A DNA stretch of 64,000 nt from Nakamurella endophytica (GCF_014646215.1 NZ_BMNA01000012.1:1-64000), one strand, 5' to 3'; shown: positions 50,161 to 59,697, counted from the first letter of the stretch. Notes: generated by a model from the letters alone, not told the origin. Numbers and translations are program-made.

Positions 50161-50799
50161 GAAAGTCCAGGTCAGCGGCCTTCGCCGCGGCCGCGGCGGG
50201 TTCGCCGCCCATGATCACGACCGGATCCGGCGGACGGTCGCTGCCCGCCGCCCGCGTCCCGGGTCTCCAGCGGGGCCGGCCGAGCCGTCCCTAACGGCGC
50301 AGAGATCAACATCGGTGGTCGGGGGATGACCTGGACGCCGCAGTTGTCCGTCACCATCCGTAGCAATCGAGCCGATTTCGTCGCGCTCCGTGCTGCTGTG
50401 ACCTGCATCACACCGATTGGCGTCCACCGAGCGGCAGCGACCTGCCGCCTGGCCCGCCGATAGTTGCGAGGACCGCGCCGGCACCGCCCGGCTCTGCGGT
50501 CCCACCGGATCCCCGCAGGTCATCGCCCGAAGGCCGCCCCTCCGTCCCGCTCCCGGATGCCCACCGCCGGCGTCGGGTCGGCGGCCGGATCGGCCACCGG
50601 CACCGACCGGGCGTTCCGCACCCGGCCCGGAAATCCGTGTCGCCCCGGACCAATCGACCCCGATACCTCGCCCGAATCCCTGCGCGTCCGCAGTACGAGC
50701 TCTGGTTGATCGCACAGCCCCGCACAGGTGCCCCCCTCGGTGCGACGAGGGACGGCGGTTCGGTCCGACCGGTCGCAGGTCAACGAGAAGGGATCACCG
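50161..50799. other. 640-bp stretch without a recognisable gene; long leader of the ferritin-like operon
   Basis: No frame in this stretch has domain content. It holds a perfect CRP-type palindrome at 50397-50412 and, further down, a GATAGT at 50459-50464 that could be a -10. The simplest view is a regulated promoter with a leader of several hundred bases for the ferritin-like genes; a small RNA is also possible. Confidence 0.45.
50397..50412. promoter_or_regulatory. Perfect CRP/GlxR-type binding site
   Basis: TGTGA, CCTGCA, TCACA: both half-sites match the CRP/FNR-superfamily consensus TGTGA-N6-TCACA exactly. It lies 390 bases upstream of the first ferritin-like gene and 237 bases downstream of tRNA-Val. 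Actinobacterial CRP/GlxR proteins use this consensus. Confidence 0.65.
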
Positions 50800-51468
50800 A
50801 TGGGTGAGCAACAGATGTTCGACGGGAGGCCTGTGCTGCAGTTCCGCACCGGGTCGGACCGCAGGACGTTCCTGAAGTGGGCGGGTCTGGTCGGTGTTGG
50901 CGCCGGGTTCGTCGCCGGAGGCCTGCTGGGCGCCCCGACGGCGGCCCAGGCCGCCGAGATCAAGCGGGACGTCAAGGCCGCGGCCAAGGCCGGCGGCGAC
51001 GTCGACATCCTGAACTACGCACTGACGCTGGAGTACCTGGAGTCCGACTTCTACGCCACGGGCCTGGCCAAGGGCTTCCTGTCCGGCCGGGAGCTCGAGC
51101 TCGTCACGCCGATCGGCGACCACGAGAAGCAGCACGTCGAGGCGGTCACCGCGGCGGTCAAGGCGCTCGGCGGCACGCCGGTCGAGAAGCCGAAGATCAC
51201 CTACCCGGACGGCACCTTCGCCAGCCGGGACAGCTTCCTCAAGACCGCGTCGGCGTTCGAGGAGCTGGGTGTCACCGCCTACCACGGCCAGGTCCCGCTG
51301 GTGCAGAGCACCGACATCCTGGCCGCGGCCGCGTCCATCGCCGGTGTCGAGTCGCGGCACGCAGCGGTCATCGCCTCGCTGATCGGCGGGGAGCCGTTCC
51401 CGAACCCGATCGAGAAGCACGCCGACATGTCCACCGTGCTCGCCGCCGTCAAGCCGCTGATCAGCTGA
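50800..51468 (+). CDS. Tat-exported ferritin-like domain protein
   Basis: A 222-residue ferritin-like (Ferritin_2/DUF4439-type) four-helix protein. The Tat signal has RR in SDRRTFLKWAGLVGVG (near residue 20) and ends near AAQAAEI. Carboxylate/His positions are in LNYALTLEYLESDFYATGL, DHEKQHVEAV and GVESRHAAVIASLIG. Homologues are secreted and linked to desiccation or stress survival. The ATG at 50800 follows AGAAGGGATC. It heads a two-gene operon with a paralogue. Confidence 0.82.
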   Translation: MGEQQMFDGRPVLQFRTGSDRRTFLKWAGLVGVGAGFVAGGLLGAPTAAQAAEIKRDVKAAAKAGGDVDILNYALTLEYLESDFYATGLAKGFLSGRELELVTPIGDHEKQHVEAVTAAVKALGGTPVEKPKITYPDGTFASRDSFLKTASAFEELGVTAYHGQVPLVQSTDILAAAASIAGVESRHAAVIASLIGGEPFPNPIEKHADMSTVLAAVKPLIS

Positions 51469-51485
51469 GCAGGAGAACCCAGACC

Positions 51486-52250
51486 ATGAGCAGAGAAGCA
51501 TTCGTCCGCGGCGAGCTGGGACAGGTCAGTCCGTCCCAGGCGCTGTTCGCCCTCAACAACCGCTGGGCGCTGGCCTCGGCCGCCGACTTCTCCAGCGACG
51601 TCGACGTGCTGAACTACGCGCTGACGCTGGAGTACCTGGAGGCGGCGTTCTACCAGCAGGGCAACTCGGCCGGGCTGCTGTCCGGCACCGAGCAGACCTA
51701 CCTGGCGAAGATCCAGTCCGACGAGGAGTACCACGTCACCGCGCTCACCGGGGTGATCAAGCAGCTGGGCGGCACGCCGGTCGCCGCGCCGGGGGTCAAC
51801 TTCGGTGACGCCTTCGCCAGCCGCGATTCGTTCCTGACCACCAGCCACACCTTCGAGAACGTGGGCGTGGGCGCGTACCTCGGGGCCGCCGGCTACATCA
51901 AGGACAAGACCATCCTGCAGGCCGCCGCCGGCATCTTCGGTGTCGAGGCGCGGCACGCCGCGGTCGTCGGCAACCTGCTCGGGCTGCAGGCCGAGGGCGG
52001 CGTGTACATGGGCGCCTTCGAGACCCCGATCGCCAAGGCGACCGTCCTCAAGGACGTCATGCCGTTCCTGTCCAGCCAGATGGGCGGCTCCATGCCCAGC
52101 GGGTCGGTGGACACCGGCGGCGGCAGCGCCGCGGCCCGCGACGAGTCCGGGCTGTTCGGCCTGGGCGGTGCCGCACTCGTGGGAGCGGCCGGGGCGGCGG
52201 CCTATGCGCTGCACCGCCGGCAGCGCGACGAGGCGCCGCAGGAGCAGTAG
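51486..52250 (+). CDS. Ferritin-like domain protein with C-terminal membrane anchor
   Basis: A 254-residue paralogue of the preceding protein: LNYALTLEYLEAAFYQQG, DEEYHVTALTGVIKQLGGTP and GVEARHAAVVGNLLG align with the same helices. It has no N-terminal signal. A Gly/Ser linker (about 205-220) leads to a hydrophobic helix (GLFGLGGAALVGAAGAAAYAL) and a basic tail HRRQRD, so it is predicted to be tail-anchored. It may be exported with its Tat-bearing neighbour or remain cytoplasmic. ATG 51486 has CAGGAGAACC upstream, 17 bases after the previous stop. Confidence 0.8.
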   Translation: MSREAFVRGELGQVSPSQALFALNNRWALASAADFSSDVDVLNYALTLEYLEAAFYQQGNSAGLLSGTEQTYLAKIQSDEEYHVTALTGVIKQLGGTPVAAPGVNFGDAFASRDSFLTTSHTFENVGVGAYLGAAGYIKDKTILQAAAGIFGVEARHAAVVGNLLGLQAEGGVYMGAFETPIAKATVLKDVMPFLSSQMGGSMPSGSVDTGGGSAAARDESGLFGLGGAALVGAAGAAAYALHRRQRDEAPQEQ

Positions 52251-52272
52251 GTCGTCCCGATCTCTGTGCGGG

Positions 52273-52300
52273 CGGACGGCGCCGGTACCGGCGCCGTCCG
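52273..52300. terminator. 28-bp perfect palindrome after the ferritin-like operon
   Basis: CGGACGGCGCCG, GTAC, and the exact complement. It starts 23 bases after the stop codon and forms a 12-bp stem with a 4-nt loop. Confidence 0.55.
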
Positions 52301-52324
52301 TGCGACGGACCGGACCCGAGGGGT

Positions 52325-52363
52325 GACGACGGGGCGGCGACCACGGGTCGCCGCCCCGTCGTC
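52325..52363. terminator. 18-bp perfect hairpin, second terminator
   Basis: GACGACGGGGCGGCGACC (52325-52342) pairs exactly with 52346-52363 around the 3-nt loop ACG. It follows the first palindrome by 24 bases. Tandem hairpins without U-tracts are a common actinobacterial terminator form. Confidence 0.6.
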
Positions 52364-52530
52364 GTCCGCGGTGCCGGGCGGGTGTCCGGGGACCGGCGAT
52401 CCGGGCCCCGGCGGTGGGCGGTGGAAAGGCGTCCGGACCGCGGGTGCGGCTTGGCTAGCATCGCTGCAGTCGCCCGCCGCCCGGCGCGGCGTCCACCGTG
52501 CCGCCGCACGTCCGGCAGAAGGAGCCAGCC

Positions 52531-54600
52531 ATGTCCGCCCCCGCCCGCCCACTCGCCGCTGCGCGCGTGAGGATCCCGGCGGGGACGACGGCGTCCCAGG
52601 CGGTCGGCGACGCCGGGCTGCCGCGGTCCGGGGCCGACGCCGTCGTCGTCGTGCGGGACCCCGACGGCCGGCTCCGGGACCTGTCGTGGGTGCCGGACGC
52701 GGACGTCGAGGTCGCGGCGGTGCCCGCCGCCAGCCCGGACGGCCGCGACGTCATCCGGCACTCCGCCGCTCACGTGCTGGCGCAGGCCGTGCAGCAGGAG
52801 TTCCCCGGCACCAGGCTCGGCATCGGCCCGTTCATCAAGGACGGCTTCTACTACGACTTCGACGTCGCCCGGCCCTTCACCCCGGAGGACCTCGAGCGTC
52901 TCGAGCGTCGGATGCGGCAGATCGTCAAGGCCGGGCAGCGGTTCTCGCGCCGGCCGGTCGACTCGCTCGAGCAGGCCCGACAGGAACTCGCCGCGGAGCC
53001 GTACAAGCTGGAGCTGATCGAGGACAAGTCCGCGGCCGGCGACGCGGACGTCCTGGAGCTGGACCCGTCCGGTGGCCTGACCATGTACGACAACCTGCAC
53101 GCCCACACCGGCGAGCGGGTGTGGACGGACCTGTGCCGCGGGCCGCACCTGCCCACCACCCGGCACATCCTGGCGTTCCGGTTGACCCGGTCCTCGGCCG
53201 CCTACTGGCGCGGCGACCAGGCCAACGCCGCGCTGCAGCGCATCTACGGCACCGCCTGGGAGTCCGAGGAGGCGCTGCAGGCGCACCTGACCGCGCTGGC
53301 CGAGGCCGAGCGTCGCGACCACCGGCGGCTGGGCACCGAACTCGACCTGTTCAGCTTCCCCGACGAGATCGGGTCGGGGCTGGCGGTGTTCCACCCCAAG
53401 GGCGGCATCATCCGGCTGGAGCTGGAGGACTACTCGCGACGCCGGCACCTGGCGGCCGGGTACCAGTTCGTGAACACCCCGCACATCACCAAGTCCCGGC
53501 TGTTCGAGGTCTCCGGCCACCTGGACTGGTACGCGGACGGCATGTTCCCGCCCATGCACCTGGACGCCGAGTACGGCGAGACCGCGGACGGCGAGGTGGT
53601 GCTGCGCAAGCCCGGGCAGGACTACTACCTCAAGCCGATGAACTGCCCGATGCACAACCTGGTGTTCGCCTCCCGTGGCCGGTCCTACCGGGAGCTGCCG
53701 CTGCGGCTGTTCGAGTTCGGCACCGTCTACCGGTACGAGAAGTCCGGCGTCATCCACGGTCTCACCCGGGCGCGCGGCTTCACGCAGGACGACGCGCACA
53801 TCTACTGCACCCGCGAGCAGATGCGCGACGAGCTGGCCTCGCTGCTCCGCTTCGTGCTGGAACTCCTGGCGGACTACGGGCTCTCGGACTTCTACCTGGA
53901 GCTGTCCACCCGCAACGAGGCCAAGTACGTCGGCAGCGACGAGACCTGGGCGGAGGCCACCGAGATCCTGCGGTCGGTGGCCACCGAGTCCGGGCTCGAC
54001 CTGGTGCCCGACCCGGGCGGGGCGGCGTTCTACGGCCCCAAGATCTCGGTGCAGGCCCGGGACGCGATCGGCCGGACCTGGCAGATGTCTACCATCCAGG
54101 TCGACTTCAACCTGCCGGAGCGCTTCGGACTCGAGTACACCGCCGCGGACGGGACCCGCCAGCGGCCGGTGATGATCCACCGGGCGCTGTTCGGGTCGAT
54201 CGAGCGGTTCTTCGCCGTGCTGACCGAGCACTACGCCGGCGCGTTCCCGGCGTGGCTGGCGCCCGTCCAGGTGGTCGGCATCCCCGTCGCCGGGGCGTTC
54301 GGCGAGCATCTGGACGCCGTGGCGCAGCTGCTGCGTGCGGAGGGTCTGCGGGTCTCGGTCGACCACTCCGACGACCGCATGCAGAAGAAGATCCGCGACC
54401 ACACCGCGCAGAAGGTGCCGTTCCTGCTGCTGGCCGGCGCCAAGGACGTCGAGGCCGGCGCGGTGTCGTTCCGGTTCCGCGACGGCACGCAGCGCAACGG
54501 CGTGCCGGTGGCCGAGGCGGTCCGGCTGATCACCGAGTGGGTGCGCGGGCGGCGCAACGAGTCGCCGACCGCCGACCTGCTGGCGGTGGCCGGGACGTGA
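52531..54600 (+). CDS. thrS: Threonyl-tRNA synthetase
   Basis: A 689-residue class II synthetase of normal length. A TGS domain covers residues 10-70. The editing domain has HSAAH (H77, H81) and [11 protein letters not shown]. The catalytic core contains [19 protein letters not shown], the Zn ligand region [10 protein letters not shown], the motif 2 [14 protein letters not shown] and motif 3 [11 protein letters not shown]. The anticodon-binding domain covers about 575-680. ATG 52531 has AAGGAG nine bases upstream. It heads a block collinear with mycobacterial Rv2614c-Rv2609c, and its stop overlaps the HIT gene (GTGA). Confidence 0.95.
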   Translation: MSAPARPLAAARVRIPAGTTASQAVGDAGLPRSGADAVVVVRDPDGRLRDLSWVPDADVEVAAVPAASPDGRDVIRHSAAHVLAQAVQQEFPGTRLGIGPFIKDGFYYDFDVARPFTPEDLERLERRMRQIVKAGQRFSRRPVDSLEQARQELAAEPYKLELIEDKSAAGDADVLELDPSGGLTMYDNLHAHTGERVWTDLCRGPHLPTTRHILAFRLTRSSAAYWRGDQANAALQRIYGTAWESEEALQAHLTALAEAERRDHRRLGTELDLFSFPDEIGSGLAVFHPKGGIIRLELEDYSRRRHLAAGYQFVNTPHITKSRLFEVSGHLDWYADGMFPPMHLDAEYGETADGEVVLRKPGQDYYLKPMNCPMHNLVFASRGRSYRELPLRLFEFGTVYRYEKSGVIHGLTRARGFTQDDAHIYCTREQMRDELASLLRFVLELLADYGLSDFYLELSTRNEAKYVGSDETWAEATEILRSVATESGLDLVPDPGGAAFYGPKISVQARDAIGRTWQMSTIQVDFNLPERFGLEYTAADGTRQRPVMIHRALFGSIERFFAVLTEHYAGAFPAWLAPVQVVGIPVAGAFGEHLDAVAQLLRAEGLRVSVDHSDDRMQKKIRDHTAQKVPFLLLAGAKDVEAGAVSFRFRDGTQRNGVPVAEAVRLITEWVRGRRNESPTADLLAVAGT

Positions 54601-55202
54601 CCGGCTACGGCCCGGGCAGCGTGCCCGCCGGAGCTCCCGACGGGTTGATGCGGCTGTGGACGCCGCACCGGATGGCGTACGTCACGGCGTCGGAACCGGC
54701 GTCGGCCGCCCTCGACGACCGGCCGGCCGGTGACGCCGCGGCGCGGGGGACAGCGGCCGCATCCGGGGGCGGCGCCGGCGGCCGCACCGCCTGCCCGTTC
54801 TGTCGCATCCCCACCATGTCCGACGCCGACGGGCTCGTTGTCGGCCGCGGCCGGCACGTGTTCGCGGTGCTGAACCTGTACCCGTACAACCCCGGGCACC
54901 TGATGGTGGTGCCGTACCGGCACATCCCGGACTACACCGACCTCGACCCGGACGAGCTCGCCGAGTTCAGCGAGCTGACCCGGCACGCGCTGGCCGTCAT
55001 CCGCTCGGTCTCGGCCCCGCACGGGTTCAACATCGGCATCAACGCCGGGAGCCCGGCCGGCGCCGGCATCGCCGCGCACCTGCACCAGCACGTGGTGCCG
55101 CGGTGGAGCGGGGACGCCAACTTCATGACGGTGATCGGCGGGACCAAGGTCCTCCCGCAGCTGCTCACCGACACCAGGGCGCTGCTGGCCGACGCCTGGT
55201 GA
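54597..55202 (+). CDS. HIT-family hydrolase/phosphorylase (Rv2613c-like)
   Basis: A 201-residue histidine-triad protein. CPFCRI is the zinc Cxx[19 protein letters not shown] the conserved strand pair, and [11 protein letters not shown] the catalytic HxHxH triad. The mycobacterial orthologue Rv2613c is a diadenosine tetraphosphate phosphorylase. An Ala/Gly-rich insert of about 25 residues separates a short N-terminal part from the domain. GTG 54597 overlaps the thrS stop. Its place between thrS and the phosphoinositide genes is conserved. Confidence 0.88.
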   Translation: MTGYGPGSVPAGAPDGLMRLWTPHRMAYVTASEPASAALDDRPAGDAAARGTAAASGGGAGGRTACPFCRIPTMSDADGLVVGRGRHVFAVLNLYPYNPGHLMVVPYRHIPDYTDLDPDELAEFSELTRHALAVIRSVSAPHGFNIGINAGSPAGAGIAAHLHQHVVPRWSGDANFMTVIGGTKVLPQLLTDTRALLADAW

Positions 55203-55407
55203 GGCGACGCCGGGCGGCCGTCCCGGCCGGCGGGCCGAGCGGCGTGCGGACGGCCACCGGGACCCGGGTGCGGGGCGGGCGTGCCAACCGTCACGGCTCG
55301 CCGCCGCCCGACCCCGCACCGCCCGGCGGTTATCGTGGTCCGGCCGGACGTCCGACGGCCGGCCGGGGTCGGACCGCGGCCCCCTGGCACGACCCCGAAA
55401 GAGACCG

Positions 55408-56136
55408 ATGCTGAACTCGTTGGCCCGCGGCTCGGTGTCCCGGGTCACGGATCCCATCGGCCGCGCCCTGCTGCGGGCCGGGCTGGGACCGGACCTGGTC
55501 ACCGTCCTCGGCACGGTCGGGGTGGTGGTCGGGTCCGTCACGCTGCTCGGCACCGGTCACCTGTTCGTCGGGACGCTGGTGGTCACCGCGTTCGTGCTGT
55601 TCGACCTGTTCGACGGAGCCATGGCCCGGGCCCGCGGCTACGGCACCCGCTTCGGGCTCGTGCTGGACGCGTCCTGCGACCGCATCGCCGACGGCGCGCT
55701 GTTCGGGTCGCTGGCGTACTGGGCGTTCGTCGGCGACCACAACCCGCCGCTCGGCGTCGCCTGCCTGCTCGTGCTGGTGGCGGGCCAGGTGGTCTCCTAC
55801 GTCAAGGCCAGGGCCGACTCGGTGGACCTGCGGATCGGCGGCGCGATCGCCGAGCGGGCCGAGCGCAACGTGCTCGGGCTCGTCGGCAGCGGTCTCGCCG
55901 GGCTGCACGTGCCGCTGGCCATGCAGGTCTGCCTCTGGGCGCTGGCCGCCGCCTGCGTCGTCACCGTCGTGCAGCGGCTGGCCCAGGTGCGGGCGGCCGC
56001 CACGGCCGCCGGCGACGGGCCGCCCGCGGCCGAGACCGCCGCGGTGCGGCGCGGTGGATCGCGCCGGCCGCGTCCGGTGCAACGCGCGGAGGGCACCCGG
56101 CGCAGGGCGGCCGCGCGGCGGCCCAGCGGGCGATGA
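55408..56136 (+). CDS. pgsA: CDP-alcohol phosphatidyltransferase (phosphatidylinositol phosphate synthase)
   Basis: A 242-residue membrane enzyme with six helices. The CDP-alcohol motif is complete: D66, D69-G70, A73-R74, G83, D87 and D91 (DLFDGAMARARGYGTRFG, then LVLDASCD). By its genomic place (Rv2612c/pgsA1) it makes phosphatidylinositol phosphate from CDP-diacylglycerol and inositol phosphate. The C-terminal 40 residues are basic and disordered. ATG 55408 is the only start near the conserved N-terminus. Its stop overlaps the acyltransferase start (ATGA). Confidence 0.9.
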   Translation: MLNSLARGSVSRVTDPIGRALLRAGLGPDLVTVLGTVGVVVGSVTLLGTGHLFVGTLVVTAFVLFDLFDGAMARARGYGTRFGLVLDASCDRIADGALFGSLAYWAFVGDHNPPLGVACLLVLVAGQVVSYVKARADSVDLRIGGAIAERAERNVLGLVGSGLAGLHVPLAMQVCLWALAAACVVTVVQRLAQVRAAATAAGDGPPAAETAAVRRGGSRRPRPVQRAEGTRRRAAARRPSGR

Positions 56137-57218
56137 CCGTCCCGGGCCCGGCGGGTCCCGACCCGGCGACGCGGGATTTGCCGAGCTCCTCGCCGCGGGC
56201 CGCGGCCCGCCTGGCCGAGGCCGCGATCGGTGTCGGGTACCGGGCAGCCTGGGCCGGGGTCCGGGTGCTTCCCGAGCCGGTCACCCGGCGGGCCGCCGAC
56301 CTGCTGGCCGACAGCGCCTACCGCCGGCGCGGGCCGGCGGTCGTCCGGCTCGCCCGGAACCTGCGGCGGGTGCTCGACGGGCGTGCCGCCGCGCTGGCCG
56401 CGGCGCCCGCAGCGGACCCGGCCGCCGCCTCGCGCGGTGCGCTGCCCGGCGCCGCCACGCCGGCGGAGCTTGCCGAGGTGGTCCGCGCTGGGCTGCGGTC
56501 CTACGCGCGGTACTGGCTCGAGACGTTCCGGCTGCCGGCCATGGACCACGCCGAGGTGGCGGACCGGGCGCTGGCCGGCACCGAGGGCCTCGAGCACCTG
56601 ACCGCAGCGCGGGACGCCGGACGGGGCATCGTCCTGGCGCTGCCGCACTCGGGGAACTGGGACATCGCCGGGTTGATGCTGGCGCGGATGTACGGCTCGC
56701 TGACCTCGGTGGCCGAGCGGCTGCGGCCGGAGTCGCTCTACGACGCGTTCGTCCGGTACCGCGAGTCTCTGGGCATGGAGATCCTGCCGCTGACCGGGGG
56801 ACCGTCGGCCTCCCAGGCGCTCAAGGACCGGCTGCGCGCGGGCGGCATCGTCTGCCTGCTCGCCGACCGGGACCTGTCCGCGGCCGGCATCCCGGTCCGG
56901 TTCTTCGGCGCGCAGACCCGGATGCCGGCCGGCCCGGCGATGCTGGGCGCGCTCACCGGCGCGGACGTCCTCCCGGTGCACCTGAGCTACACACCGGGCG
57001 GCTGGCGGCAGGTGGTCCGCCCGCCGCTCCGGCTACCGGGCACGCGGCTGGCCGAGCAGGTGCGCGGCGGCACCCAGCTGCTCGCGGACGCCTTCGCGCA
57101 GGGGATCGCGGAGCACCCCGCCGACTGGCACATGCTCCAGCCGCTCTGGCTGGCCGACCTGGACCCCGCCCGGCGGCCGGCGTCCCGCCCCGGCACCGGG
57201 CCGGGATCGCCGCGGTGA
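56133..57218 (+). CDS. patA: Phosphatidylinositol mannoside acyltransferase (PatA-like)
   Basis: A 361-residue LpxL/HtrB-type acyltransferase. The catalytic H-x4-D motif is LPHSGNWD near residue 170, and LLADRDLSAAGIPVRFFG and LPVHLSYTPGGWRQVVRPPL are family regions. An Ala/Pro-rich insertion (about residues 85-115) lies in the N-terminal part. In mycobacteria PatA adds an acyl chain to the mannose of PIM on the cytoplasmic side. ATG 56133 overlaps the pgsA stop. Confidence 0.88.
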   Translation: MTVPGPAGPDPATRDLPSSSPRAAARLAEAAIGVGYRAAWAGVRVLPEPVTRRAADLLADSAYRRRGPAVVRLARNLRRVLDGRAAALAAAPAADPAAASRGALPGAATPAELAEVVRAGLRSYARYWLETFRLPAMDHAEVADRALAGTEGLEHLTAARDAGRGIVLALPHSGNWDIAGLMLARMYGSLTSVAERLRPESLYDAFVRYRESLGMEILPLTGGPSASQALKDRLRAGGIVCLLADRDLSAAGIPVRFFGAQTRMPAGPAMLGALTGADVLPVHLSYTPGGWRQVVRPPLRLPGTRLAEQVRGGTQLLADAFAQGIAEHPADWHMLQPLWLADLDPARRPASRPGTGPGSPR

Positions 57219-58348
57219 GGGTGGGACTGGTCTGCCCGTACTCGCTGGACGTGCCCGGCGGCGTGCAGGCCCACGTGGCGGACCTGGCCCGGACCCTGAT
57301 CGCGCTGGGGCACGACGTCTCGGTGCTGGCCCCGGGCGACGAGGACGGTGCCGACTATCCCGACTACGTGCAGGCCGCCGGCCGCAGCGTGGGCATCCCC
57401 TACAACGGGTCGGTCGCCCGGCTGTCGTTCGGGCCGGTCTCCTACACCCGGGTGCGGCGGTGGATCCGCGCCGGCCGGTTCGACGTGCTGCACGTGCACG
57501 AGCCCGTCGCGCCGAGCCTGTCCATGCTGGCCCTGATGGTCGCCGACGGGCCGATCGTCGCCACCTTCCACACCGCGAACCCGCGGTCCCGGATGCTGGC
57601 CGCCTTCCAGGGCGTGCTGCGGCCGTTCCTGGAGAAGATCACCGGACGGATCGCGGTGAGCGACCTGGCCCGGCAGGTGCAGGTCGAGCACCTGGGCTCG
57701 GACGCCGTCGTGATTCCGAACGGCGTCGACGTCGCGTTCTTCGCGAGAGCCCGGCCGCTGCAGGGCTACCCGCGTCCGGGCGGCACGGTCGGTTTCCTCG
57801 GGCGGTTCGACGAGCCGCGCAAGGGCATGTCGGTGCTCCTGGACGGTCTCCGGCTGCTGGCGCCGTCCCGTCCGGGGCTGGAGCTGCTGGTGGCGGGGGC
57901 GGGGGACCGGGACGAGCTGCTGGAGCTGGCCGGCCCCGAGGTCGCCGGCCACGTACGGACGCTCGGGCGGGTGTCCGACGCGGAGAAGGCGTCGATGCTG
58001 CGGTCGGTGGACGTCTACTGCGCCCCGAACACCGGTGGCGAGAGCTTCGGCATGATCCTGACCGAGGCGATGAGCGCCGGCACCCCCGTGGTGGCCAGCG
58101 ACCTGGACGCCTTCCGCCGGGTGCTGGACGACGGGTCCGCGGGCGTGCTGTTCCCGGTCGGCCGACCCGCGGGGCTGGCCTCGGCGCTGGCCGGGCTGCT
58201 CGACGACCCGGCCCGCCGGGCCGCGGTGGCCGACCGGGCGCGCGCCGTCGTCGCCGGGTACGACTGGCCGGTCGTCGCGCAGCGCGTGGTCAGGGTGTAC
58301 GAGACGGTGGTCGCGGCGGATCCGCGGGCCGTCGGCGAGGCCGAGTGA
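57215..58348 (+). CDS. pimA: Phosphatidylinositol mannosyltransferase (PimA)
   Basis: A 377-residue GT4 (GT-B fold) glycosyltransferase. GLVCPYSLDVPGGVQAHVADLA is the PimA N-terminal loop (split: PYSLDVPGGVQAHV), FDVLHVHEPVAPSLS and VATFHTANPRSRM the acceptor region, and TGGESFGMILTEAMSAG the GDP-mannose E-x7-E motif. It adds the first mannose to phosphatidylinositol. GTG 57215 overlaps the patA stop, keeping the block tightly coupled. Confidence 0.92.
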   Translation: MRVGLVCPYSLDVPGGVQAHVADLARTLIALGHDVSVLAPGDEDGADYPDYVQAAGRSVGIPYNGSVARLSFGPVSYTRVRRWIRAGRFDVLHVHEPVAPSLSMLALMVADGPIVATFHTANPRSRMLAAFQGVLRPFLEKITGRIAVSDLARQVQVEHLGSDAVVIPNGVDVAFFARARPLQGYPRPGGTVGFLGRFDEPRKGMSVLLDGLRLLAPSRPGLELLVAGAGDRDELLELAGPEVAGHVRTLGRVSDAEKASMLRSVDVYCAPNTGGESFGMILTEAMSAGTPVVASDLDAFRRVLDDGSAGVLFPVGRPAGLASALAGLLDDPARRAAVADRARAVVAGYDWPVVAQRVVRVYETVVAADPRAVGEAE

Positions 58349-58426
58349 GCCGACCGCCGGTGGCCGAGGTGGCAGAGTGACGCCCACCTCGTCCCGCTCC
58401 GCGGGACCCGCGGCGAGGAGGGCGCC

Positions 58427-59407
58427 CTGACCACCGCAGTCGTCCTGGTCCTGGTGGTCGCGCTGCTCGTCGCGGCCCTGCGGCTGTGGTCCACCGCGAA
58501 CCGGCTGGACCGGCTGCACGTGCGCACCGAGGCCGCGTGGGCGGCGCTGGACGGTGCGCTCTCCCGGCGGGTGGCCGCGGTGCGGGTGGCCGCCGCCGCC
58601 GGGGCGTGGGACCCGGTGGCCGCGGAGGAGCTCCGCGCGCTGACCGCGGTCGCCGACCGGGCGCCGCGGCCGGTGCGGGCCGACGCGGAGAACGACCTCA
58701 CCCGGGCGCTGGACCGGCTGCCCCGGGTGGCGGCGCCGGAGCTGGCCGGGGAACTGGTGGACGCGGCCGAGCGGATCTCGCTGGCTCGCAGCTTCTACAA
58801 CGACGCGGTCCGGGACACCAGGGCGCTGCGCGAGCGCTGGTTCACCCGGCTGTTCCGGCTGGCCGGCCGGGCGCAGCTGCCCGCGTACTTCGAGATCGCG
58901 GACCCGACGGGGCCGGGCCGCCGGCGCTCCTCGGCGCGGGTCGTCCTGGTCGATCGGGACGGCCGCACCCTGCTGTTCTCCGCGGCGGACCCGACCGGGC
59001 GCACCGTCTGGTTCACCCCCGGCGGGGGTGTCGAGGCTGGGGAGGACCTGCTGACCGCCGCCCGGCGGGAACTGGCCGAGGAGACCGGGCTGACGCTGCC
59101 GGCCGAAGCCCTCGGCGGGCCGCTGTGGCGACGGGAGGCGCAGTTCGTCTTCGCCGGCGTCCCGTACGACCAGGTCGAGTACTACTACGCGGCGCTCGCG
59201 CCGGACGGCCACGGCATCGACACGGCCGGCTTCACCGACCTCGAGGTCGAGAGCATCAGCGGGCACCGCTGGTGGACCGAGGACGACCTGCGGTCGACCG
59301 GCGACCCGGTGTACCCGGTGGAGCTGGCCGACCGGCTGGGCGAGGCGCTGGCCGCCGCGGTCCAGCCGCAGCGGGTGCCGGCCGGGACGGTGGCGGCGAT
59401 CCGCTGA
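58427..59407 (+). CDS. Membrane-anchored Nudix hydrolase with LemA-like helical domain (Rv2609c-like)
   Basis: About 326 residues. A transmembrane helix (VVLVLVVALLVAALRLW) is followed by a helical region like LemA (TANRLDRLHVRTEAAWAALDGALSRRVAAV, AERISLARSFYNDAVRDTR). The Nudix box is intact: GGGVEAGEDLLTAARRELAEETGL. The catalytic domain hydrolyses a nucleoside-diphosphate-linked substrate. The reading frame's first standard start is GTG 58454, but GGAGG lies five bases before a CTG at 58427, which is more likely the true start and completes the helix. It ends the PIM block. Confidence 0.83.
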   Translation: MTTAVVLVLVVALLVAALRLWSTANRLDRLHVRTEAAWAALDGALSRRVAAVRVAAAAGAWDPVAAEELRALTAVADRAPRPVRADAENDLTRALDRLPRVAAPELAGELVDAAERISLARSFYNDAVRDTRALRERWFTRLFRLAGRAQLPAYFEIADPTGPGRRRSSARVVLVDRDGRTLLFSAADPTGRTVWFTPGGGVEAGEDLLTAARRELAEETGLTLPAEALGGPLWRREAQFVFAGVPYDQVEYYYAALAPDGHGIDTAGFTDLEVESISGHRWWTEDDLRSTGDPVYPVELADRLGEALAAAVQPQRVPAGTVAAIR

Positions 59408-59697
59408 CCGGCGACGCGCTGGTCCGCGGGCTGCCGGGCTGCCGATCCCTGAGCTGCAGGGCCGCCGATCCGTGACCGGCCGGGCCGCCGGGCCGTGAGT
59501 CGCCGGGCGGCGGTCGCGGTCGCGGGGTCCCCGATCGACCGGGCCGGGCCGGGCCGGGCGCCACCCGGCCCAGCGGCCCGTCGGCTCCTCCACGGCGCGC
59601 GATCGACGCGACACAGAGCGTGGCGCGCCCGGCTCCGGGACCGCGGAACCTACCGTGACGGCAACCGCCGAGCGTCGGCGGCGGAGCGGGAGGTGCC

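Noticed and set aside
49810-50294. Plus-strand frames containing SSAGERF and IPVSPT-type strings
   Set aside because: These are translations of tRNA-Val(CAC), a well-known false ORF pattern.
50215-50715. Minus-strand 166-codon frame in the ferritin upstream region
   Set aside because: Gly/Arg-rich without domain, weak start, and it contains the CRP-type site; more likely non-coding.
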